Assembly (NCBI GenBank): GCA_934320645.1 | Contig: CAKRFP010000011.1 | Span: 3,424-67,423 of the forward strand | DNA length: 64,000 nt | Source: an uncultured Bariatricus sp. | Lineage (GTDB): Bacteria; Bacillota; Clostridia; Lachnospirales; Lachnospiraceae | Direction of reading: 5' to 3' | In this document: in pieces, positions 58,143 to 64,000 of the stretch | How positions within the stretch are numbered: the first letter of the stretch is position 1 | Layout: every line of letters starts with the position of its first letter | Program-made: the position numbers and the translations under genes | The notes under the pieces: model-generated | What the model was told of the DNA's origin: nothing | Seen by the model: the letters and a program-made list of their open reading frames with translations, nothing else | The model's database searches: none

Positions 58143-60605
58143 TTCTGGTTTAACTGTAACATAATCCAGTTTCCAGATATTATCAACATATTCCTGAATG
58201 GTTCTGTCTGAAGTAAATTTACCACAGCTTGCTGTATTCAGGAGTGCCATCTTAGCCCAGCGATCCGGATCCTTGTAAGCTTCTTCCACTTTCTTCTGTG
58301 CTTCTGCATAAGAGCGGAAGTCTTTCAGGATAAAGTATCTGTCCGGTCTGTCTCCACCCTGTGTATTCAGAAGTGAATTATACAGGTCGCGGAACATCTC
58401 ATGGTCACCATGTGAATAAGTTCCATCCATCAACTGGTCAACGACTCTCTTAATATCCCAGTCATTGAAGTAGATTTCCTGCGGGTTATATCCGCCATTA
58501 TTCTCATAGTTAATAACTTCGTCAGAACTGAGACCGAAAATAAATGCATTTTCAATTCCAACTTCTTCTACGATCTCTACATTGGCTCCATCCATAGTTC
58601 CGAGTGTCGGTGCACCGTTCAGCATGAACTTCATGTTACCTGTTCCGGAAGCTTCTTTGGAAGCGGTAGAAATCTGTTCGCTGACATCTGCTGCCGCGAA
58701 GATCCATTCTGCATTGGATACGCGGTAATCTTCGATAAATACGACTTTCAGCTTTCCATTGATACTCAGGTCATTATTTACCACATCTGCTACAGAGTTG
58801 ATCAGTTTGATGATCTCTTTTGCACGGACATATCCTGCGGAAGCTTTTGCACCAAAGATAAATGTTCTCGGATAGAAAGACATCTCCGGGTGTTCTTTGA
58901 TCTGGTTGTACAGATACATTACATGCAGAATATTAAGAAGCTGTCTCTTATATTCATGAAGACGCTTAACCTGTACATCATAAATAGATCTCGGATCGAT
59001 CTCTACTCCATTGTGTTCCAGAATATATTTTGCAAGACGTTCCTTGTTCTTGTATTTGATATCCATAAATTCTGCTCTTGCCTTCGGATCATCCGCAAGC
59101 GGCTTTAATTTTGACATCTGGGACAGATCTGTGATCCAACCGTCTCCGATGTGGTCTGTTACCCAGTCTGCAAGCAGCGGGTTACCATGAAGAAGGAATC
59201 TTCTCTGTGTGATACCATTGGTCTTGTTGTTAAATTTCTCCGGCATCATTTCGTAGAAATCTTTTAACTCCTGATGTTTCAGAATCTCTGTATGAAGTCT
59301 TGCAACACCATTTACAGAGTATCCCGCGATAATAGCCATGTGAGCCATTCTTACCTGACCGTCCATCAGGATTGCCATCTTACGCACTTTTTCTTCATTA
59401 CCAGGATACATGCGGCGTACCTGTTCTACAAAACGCCGGTCGATTTCCTGTACGATCTGGTATACACGCGGAAGCAGTCTTGAGAACAGGTCAATCGGCC
59501 ATTTTTCAAGTGCTTCTGACATGATCGTATGGTTGGTGTAAGCAACCGTCTTTGTTGTTACTTCCCATGCTTCATCCCATCCAAGACCTTCCTGGTCAAT
59601 AAGCAGACGCATAAGCTCTGCTACTGCTACGGTCGGATGTGTATCATTCATCTGAATGGTTACTTTTTCATACAGTTTGCGGATATCGCTGTGTTTCTTT
59701 TTATATTTTGCGATCAACGCCTGAAGGCTGGCAGATACAAAGAAATACTGCTGTTTCAGACGAAGCTCTTTTCCTGCATAATGATTATCATTCGGATAAA
59801 GAACTTCTACGATCATTTTTGCAAGGTTTTCCTGTTCGATTGCTTTATGATATTCCCCGCGGTCAAATGCGTCGAGCTTAAAGTCTGTGATTGCCTGTGC
59901 ATCCCAGATACGAAGTGTATTCACAACATGGTTTCCATATCCTACGATAGGCATATCATATGGAATTGCAAGTACAGATTCATAATTTTCCTGGATAAAA
60001 TCATTCTTTTTGGTCTCTTCATTATACTGTACACGGATCGTACCACCAAAACGGACTTCCTTTGCATACTCGTCACGACGGATTTCAAACGGATTGCCAT
60101 CTTTGAGCCAGTTATCCGGTACTTCTACCTGATAGCCATCTTTGATCTTCTGTTTGAACATACCGTAGCGGTAACGGATTCCACAGCCGTAAGCTGCGTA
60201 TCCAAGAGATGCAAGCGAATCCAGGAAGCAAGCTGCAAGACGTCCAAGACCACCATTACCAAGTGCTGCATCCGGTTCCTGATCTTCTACCACATTCAGA
60301 TCAATGCCCATCTCATCAAGGGCTTCTTTTACTTCTTTATATGCAGTCATGTTGATCAGGTTGTTGCCAAGTGCACGTCCCATAAGAAATTCCATTGACA
60401 TATAATATACGGTCTTTGGATCTTCTTTTTCGTATGTTTTCTGTGTTGCAAGCCAGTCATCTACGATTGCTTCTTTTACTGCATAAGATACTGCCTGGAA
60501 AATCTGCTGCGGAGTTGCTTCTTCAATCTCTTTACGATACAGTGTCCGCACATTTTCTTTCACATCATTTTTAAAAGTTTCTTTTTCAAATCTTTTACTG
60601 TACAT
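58137..60605 (-). CDS. glgP: Glycogen/starch/maltodextrin phosphorylase
   Basis: PLP-dependent enzyme of 822 residues releasing glucose 1-phosphate from glycogen or maltodextrins. It has YYMSMEFLMGRALGNNLIN, DAALGNGGLGRLAACFLDS, and the PLP lysine motif SKEASGTGNMKFMLNGAPT with TLGTMDGANVEI following. The length is standard. It follows ileS by 38 bp, an unrelated neighbour. GAAGGGAA precedes the start. Confidence 0.95.
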   Translation of the reverse strand: MYSKRFEKETFKNDVKENVRTLYRKEIEEATPQQIFQAVSYAVKEAIVDDWLATQKTYEKEDPKTVYYMSMEFLMGRALGNNLINMTAYKEVKEALDEMGIDLNVVEDQEPDAALGNGGLGRLAACFLDSLASLGYAAYGCGIRYRYGMFKQKIKDGYQVEVPDNWLKDGNPFEIRRDEYAKEVRFGGTIRVQYNEETKKNDFIQENYESVLAIPYDMPIVGYGNHVVNTLRIWDAQAITDFKLDAFDRGEYHKAIEQENLAKMIVEVLYPNDNHYAGKELRLKQQYFFVSASLQALIAKYKKKHSDIRKLYEKVTIQMNDTHPTVAVAELMRLLIDQEGLGWDEAWEVTTKTVAYTNHTIMSEALEKWPIDLFSRLLPRVYQIVQEIDRRFVEQVRRMYPGNEEKVRKMAILMDGQVRMAHMAIIAGYSVNGVARLHTEILKHQELKDFYEMMPEKFNNKTNGITQRRFLLHGNPLLADWVTDHIGDGWITDLSQMSKLKPLADDPKARAEFMDIKYKNKERLAKYILEHNGVEIDPRSIYDVQVKRLHEYKRQLLNILHVMYLYNQIKEHPEMSFYPRTFIFGAKASAGYVRAKEIIKLINSVADVVNNDLSINGKLKVVFIEDYRVSNAEWIFAAADVSEQISTASKEASGTGNMKFMLNGAPTLGTMDGANVEIVEEVGIENAFIFGLSSDEVINYENNGGYNPQEIYFNDWDIKRVVDQLMDGTYSHGDHEMFRDLYNSLLNTQGGDRPDRYFILKDFRSYAEAQKKVEEAYKDPDRWAKMALLNTASCGKFTSDRTIQEYVDNIWKLDYVTVKPEA

Positions 60606-60643
60606 GCTTATATTCCCTTCTCATTTTTGCGCAGCGGCAGGGA

Positions 60644-63600
60644 TTATTCTCCCTGCTTTTCTACACCCATATTTACAGCTTCACCGTTGATCTTCCAGTC
60701 TTTCACATAGCCTGCAGGTTCAGCCTTTTCAACTGCTACCGCAAGTGTCTCCTGTCCGATCTGCTCTGCATACTCTGCAAATACTTTTTCTGCTTTTTCG
60801 CTTCCGTCGTAAGTTACCTTGATCTTGTCCATAACTTCAAATCCGGCTTCCTTACGCATGGTCTGGATCTTACTGATGATCTCACGTACAAATCCTTCTG
60901 TCAGAAGTTCTTCTGTCAGGTTTGTATCCAGTACAACGGTGATACCATAGTCGCTCTCAGATACATATCCTTCCATCTGTGCCATATCGATCAGAAGGTC
61001 TTCTTTTGCAAGTTCGATTTCCTGACCGTTCACCTGAAGCTTCAGAACACCTGTCGCATTCAGTTCATCCATAGCGGCATTTCCGTCCAGATTATTGAGT
61101 TCATTTTTGATTCCACCTAACATTTTACCATATTTTGGTCCAACTGTCTTTAACTGTGGTTTAAATGTATAAGAAGTAAATGCACGAACATCCTCAGTCA
61201 GCTCGATTGCCTTTACATTCAGCTCGTCTGTCACGATATCCTGATAGAACTCCGGCAGATCGGAAGCACCTTTTACGAACATCTTTCCGATCGGCTGACG
61301 GTTCTTGATGTTGGCTGTATTACGGCATGCACGTCCCATTACAACGATCTTCAGGACTTCATCCATGTTCTCTTCCTGAGTCTTATCGATATATGCTTCA
61401 TTTGCAACCGGATAATCACAAAGGTGGATACTTTCCGGAGCACTTTCATCTACGCTTCTTACCAGGTTCTGGTAAATTTCTTCTGTCATGAACGGGATCA
61501 TAGGTGCTGCAACCTTTGATACAGTAACGAGTGCTGTATACAGAGTCATATAAGCATTGATCTTATCCTGTTCCATTCCTTTTGCCCAGAAACGTTCGCG
61601 ACTTCGTCTTACATACCAGTTACTCATATCATCTACAAAGTCCTGAAGTGCTCTTGCAGCTTCCGGAATCTGGTAATTTGCAAGATTGTTATCGACTGTC
61701 TTAATCAGAGTGTTCAGTTTGGATAACAGCCATTTGTCCATTACAGACAATTTGTCATATTCAAGTGCATATTTTGTTGCATCAAAATCATCAATATTGG
61801 CATACAGTACGAAGAATGCATAGGTGTTCCAGAGTGTTCCCATGAACTTTCTCTGTCCTTCCATAACAGCTTTTCCGTGGAAACGGTTCGGCAGCCATGG
61901 TGCACTGTTTACATAGAAGTACCAGCGGATCGCATCTGCTCCGTAAGTCTCCAGTGCATCGAACGGATCAACTGCATTTCCTTTGGATTTACTCATCTTC
62001 TGACCATTTTCATCCTGCACATGTCCGAGAACGATTACGTTCTGGTATGGTGCTTTATTGAAGATCAGAGTTGAAATTGCCAGCAGAGAATAGAACCATC
62101 CTCTTGTCTGGTCAACGGCTTCGGAAATAAACTGAGCCGGGAACTGCTGTTCAAATACTTCTTTATTTTCAAATGGATAATGATGCTGTGCAAACGGCAT
62201 AGATCCGCTATCAAACCAACAGTCGATAACTTCCGGTACACGGTGCATCTGTTTTCCACACTTCGGACACTTGATTGTTACATCATCGATGTATGGACGG
62301 TGAAGCTCGATATCATTCGGGCAGTTATCTGACATGGATTTCAGCTCTTCAATACTTCCGATTGAGTGCTGGCATCCGCATTCACACTCCCAGATATTCA
62401 GTGGAGTTCCCCAGTAACGGTTACGGCTGATCCCCCAGTCCTGAACATTTTCAAGCCAGTCACCGAAACGACCTTTACCGATGCTTTCCGGAATCCAGTT
62501 GATGGTATTGTTATTTGCGATCAGGTCATCTTTAACTTCTGTCATCTTGATGAACCAAGATTCTCTTGCATAGTAGATCAGTGGAGTATCGCATCTCCAG
62601 CAGTGTGGATAACTATGTTCAAACTTCGGAGCATCGAAGAGAAGTCCGCGTGCATCCAGATCTTTTAATACTTCCGGATCTGCTTTCTTTACAAAAAGTC
62701 CTGCAAATGGAGTGGTCTCACCCATATCACCTTTTTCGTCAACAAGCTGTACGAACGGAAGGTCATATTTACGTCCTACTTTCGCATCGTCTTCACCAAA
62801 TGCCGGTGCCAGATGAACAACACCAGTACCATCTGTCAGCGTTACATAATCATCACAGGTAACAAAGAATGCTTTCTTATTCTGTTTTGCTGCGCAGTCA
62901 TATGCACACTGGTAAAGCGGTTCATATTCTTTGTATTCCAGATCTTTTCCTTTGTAAGTTTCAAGAACTTCATATGCCGGTTTGTCTTCTTCTGCAAATT
63001 TTCCAAGAATGGTATCAAGCAGAGCGCAAGCCATATAATAAGTATATCCGTCTGCGCATTTTACTTTTGCATAATCTTCTTCCGGGTTTACGCAGAGTGC
63101 GATATTAGAAGGAAGAGTCCAAGGTGTGGTTGTCCATGCAAGGATGTATGCATCTTCGTCTTTGACTTTGAAACGAACGATAGCAGAACGTTCTTTGACG
63201 TCTTTATATCCCTGTGCAACTTCCTGTGCAGAAAGCGGAGTTCCACAGCGTGGACAGTAAGGAACGATCTTAAATCCTTTGTAAAGGAGTCCCTTATCCC
63301 AGATTTTCTTCAGAGCCCACCATTCAGACTCGATAAAGTTGTTGTCATAAGTAACATATGGATTTTCCATATCAGCCCAGAAACCTACTGTAGAAGAGAA
63401 ATCTTCCCACATTCCTTTGTATTTCCAGACACTTTCTTTACATTTATTGATAAATGGTTCTACACCATATTTTTCAATCTGATCTTTTCCGTCAAGACCG
63501 AGCAGCTTTTCTACTTCCAACTCTACCGGCAGTCCATGAGTATCCCATCCTGCCTTACGCGGAACCATGTAGCCCTTCATTGTACGGTATCTCGGAATCA

Positions 63601-63805
63601 TATCTTTGATTACACGGGTAAGAACGTGTCCGATATGCGGTTTTCCATTTGCTGTCGGAGGTCCATCGTAGAAAGTATAAGTTTCTCCTTCTTTACGGTT
63701 CTCCATACTTTTCTTGAAAATATCTTCTTCATTCCAGAATTTTTCAACTTCTTTTTCTCTGTCTACAAACTTCAGGTCTGTATCCACTTTTTTGTACTTA
63801 GCCAT
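60644..63805 (-). CDS. ileS: Isoleucine--tRNA ligase
   Basis: Class I tRNA synthetase of 1053 residues. The HIGH motif is PTANGKPHIGHVLTR, the KMSKS motif is GQKMSKSKGNAVDPFD. An editing domain (LAWTTTPWTLPSNIAL) lies between them, and a C-terminal anticodon-binding part begins near 690. Length and sequence suit the ileS2-like type common in Clostridia. Cysteine pairs CECGC and CPKCGK near residues 475-520 could bind zinc. A T-box leader controls it. Confidence 0.95.
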   Translation of the reverse strand: MAKYKKVDTDLKFVDREKEVEKFWNEEDIFKKSMENRKEGETYTFYDGPPTANGKPHIGHVLTRVIKDMIPRYRTMKGYMVPRKAGWDTHGLPVELEVEKLLGLDGKDQIEKYGVEPFINKCKESVWKYKGMWEDFSSTVGFWADMENPYVTYDNNFIESEWWALKKIWDKGLLYKGFKIVPYCPRCGTPLSAQEVAQGYKDVKERSAIVRFKVKDEDAYILAWTTTPWTLPSNIALCVNPEEDYAKVKCADGYTYYMACALLDTILGKFAEEDKPAYEVLETYKGKDLEYKEYEPLYQCAYDCAAKQNKKAFFVTCDDYVTLTDGTGVVHLAPAFGEDDAKVGRKYDLPFVQLVDEKGDMGETTPFAGLFVKKADPEVLKDLDARGLLFDAPKFEHSYPHCWRCDTPLIYYARESWFIKMTEVKDDLIANNNTINWIPESIGKGRFGDWLENVQDWGISRNRYWGTPLNIWECECGCQHSIGSIEELKSMSDNCPNDIELHRPYIDDVTIKCPKCGKQMHRVPEVIDCWFDSGSMPFAQHHYPFENKEVFEQQFPAQFISEAVDQTRGWFYSLLAISTLIFNKAPYQNVIVLGHVQDENGQKMSKSKGNAVDPFDALETYGADAIRWYFYVNSAPWLPNRFHGKAVMEGQRKFMGTLWNTYAFFVLYANIDDFDATKYALEYDKLSVMDKWLLSKLNTLIKTVDNNLANYQIPEAARALQDFVDDMSNWYVRRSRERFWAKGMEQDKINAYMTLYTALVTVSKVAAPMIPFMTEEIYQNLVRSVDESAPESIHLCDYPVANEAYIDKTQEENMDEVLKIVVMGRACRNTANIKNRQPIGKMFVKGASDLPEFYQDIVTDELNVKAIELTEDVRAFTSYTFKPQLKTVGPKYGKMLGGIKNELNNLDGNAAMDELNATGVLKLQVNGQEIELAKEDLLIDMAQMEGYVSESDYGITVVLDTNLTEELLTEGFVREIISKIQTMRKEAGFEVMDKIKVTYDGSEKAEKVFAEYAEQIGQETLAVAVEKAEPAGYVKDWKINGEAVNMGVEKQGE

Positions 63806-63863
63806 GATAAGCTCCTTTCTGAATCAATGACTTTGTATGCATTTTTTGGTATATAGAAAAAAT

Positions 63864-63926
63864 GTGCCCTGGCACGTAGTGCCCTTAATTTTGCAGGAAG
63901 TTTTTTAGAATTTCCTGTAAAATTAA
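63864..63926 (-). promoter_or_regulatory. Extra hairpins between the T-box terminator and ileS
   Basis: Stem TTAATTTTACAGGAA/TTCCTGCAAAATTAA spans 63885-63926 and starts inside the T-box terminator's T run. Closer to the gene, GGCAC/GTGCC (63871-63883) competes with GTGC/GCAC (63864-63875) followed by ATTTTTT. A second regulatory layer is possible. Confidence 0.45.
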
Positions 63927-63959
63927 AAAAGACTTTCACCCGTAAAAGGACGAAAGTCT
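63925..63959 (-). terminator. T-box riboswitch terminator before ileS
   Basis: Minus strand stem AGACTTTC/GAAAGTCT followed by TTTTTT. Confidence 0.85.
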
Positions 63960-64000
63960 GTACATCGTTAACCACCTGTTACTGCATACCAGCATATGAG
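63960..64000 (-). promoter_or_regulatory. 3' part of the ileS T-box leader, cut by the window edge
   Basis: The minus strand reads ACAGGTGGTTAACG at 63966-63979, a T-box core (AGGGTGGNACCGCG type, here with variant bases) just ahead of the terminator. The specifier and stem I lie beyond base 64000. Regulation by uncharged tRNA-Ile is expected. Confidence 0.85.

Noticed and set aside
59529..60398. Plus-strand reading frame of 289 codons
   Set aside because: Antisense to glgP, which is complete and unmistakable.
62813..63856. Long plus-strand reading frame of 347 codons
   Set aside because: It is antisense to ileS, is rich in Phe/Cys/Ser as expected from the complement, and lacks a ribosome site.
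1..64000. tRNA, rRNA, tmRNA or CRISPR arrays
   Set aside because: No tRNA T-loop signature, rRNA sequence or regularly spaced repeat was found on either strand.

Overview
The window reads as chromosomal DNA of a spore-forming, anaerobic, low-to-moderate GC Clostridia, most likely a Lachnospiraceae-type gut bacterium. The reasons are: sporulation genes (spoIID, a spoIIQ-like gene, bofA, spmA, a cwlD-like amidase, a SleL-like GH18 protein), a reverse rubrerythrin beside a Fur/PerR-type regulator, a monoderm tad pilus locus with DUF5702 and DUF6382 proteins, a minimal sufC-sufB pair, and strong AGGAGG ribosome sites throughout. Genus and species cannot be fixed from the sequence alone. I see no rRNA, tRNA, CRISPR array, prophage or complete insertion sequence.

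Layout. 1-2.4 kb: peptide-type ABC transporter (permease cut by the window edge, lipoprotein binding protein). 2.5-5.5 kb: TrpXYZ-type ABC operon with a near-consensus promoter. 5.5-10.6 kb: spmA, a large structured inverted repeat (element A), an AI-2E family permease, and a P-type cation ATPase behind a yybP-ykoY (Mn2+) type riboswitch. 10.7-11.8 kb: sugar-importer ATPase. 11.9-19.7 kb: the conserved firmicute block yaaO-like / kinase / holB / ricT / trmN6 / rsmI, interrupted by oppositely transcribed sufC-sufB and a second structured inverted repeat (element B). 19.8-22.2 kb: alpha-galactosidase. 22.2-26.7 kb: GldA/F/G-like ABC exporter operon with a DUF4340 protein. 26.7-34.5 kb: mixed housekeeping genes (mtnN, TSCPD protein, murG, HIT protein), an ECF sigma factor and a probable anti-sigma partner separated by murG, and an orphan soluble histidine kinase. 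34.6-43.1 kb: ten-gene tad pilus operon. 43.1-49.3 kb: bofA, dCMP deaminase, upp, a Sua5-phosphatase-like fusion, cwlD-like amidase, GH18 protein. 49.6-55.9 kb: mecA, DUF1858 protein, NlpC/P60 hydrolase, Fur-family regulator and reverse rubrerythrin, DEAD-box helicase, hemolysin III. 56-64 kb: GIY-YIG protein, spoIIQ-like, spoIID, glgP, ileS with the 3' part of its T-box leader.

Most genes are on the minus strand in short overlapping operons. Sporulation genes appear to have compartment-specific promoters tucked into the ends of upstream genes: sigma-E-like sites for spoIID and bofA and a sigma-F-like site for spoIIQ. RNA-level control is common: Mn2+ riboswitch, T-box, an attenuator-like hairpin ahead of the helicase, and terminator hairpins whose 3' arm carries the next gene's ribosome site.

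The most unusual item is the pair of structured inverted repeats (6150-6308 and 17490-17640). They share the same apical loop and internal-loop sequences, but their stems differ in sequence and stay complementary, as expected for a structured RNA or single-stranded DNA family. Also notable are a Sua5 protein fused to a phosphatase-like domain that lacks its catalytic residues, and a tight cluster of DnaA-box matches far from any replication-origin genes.
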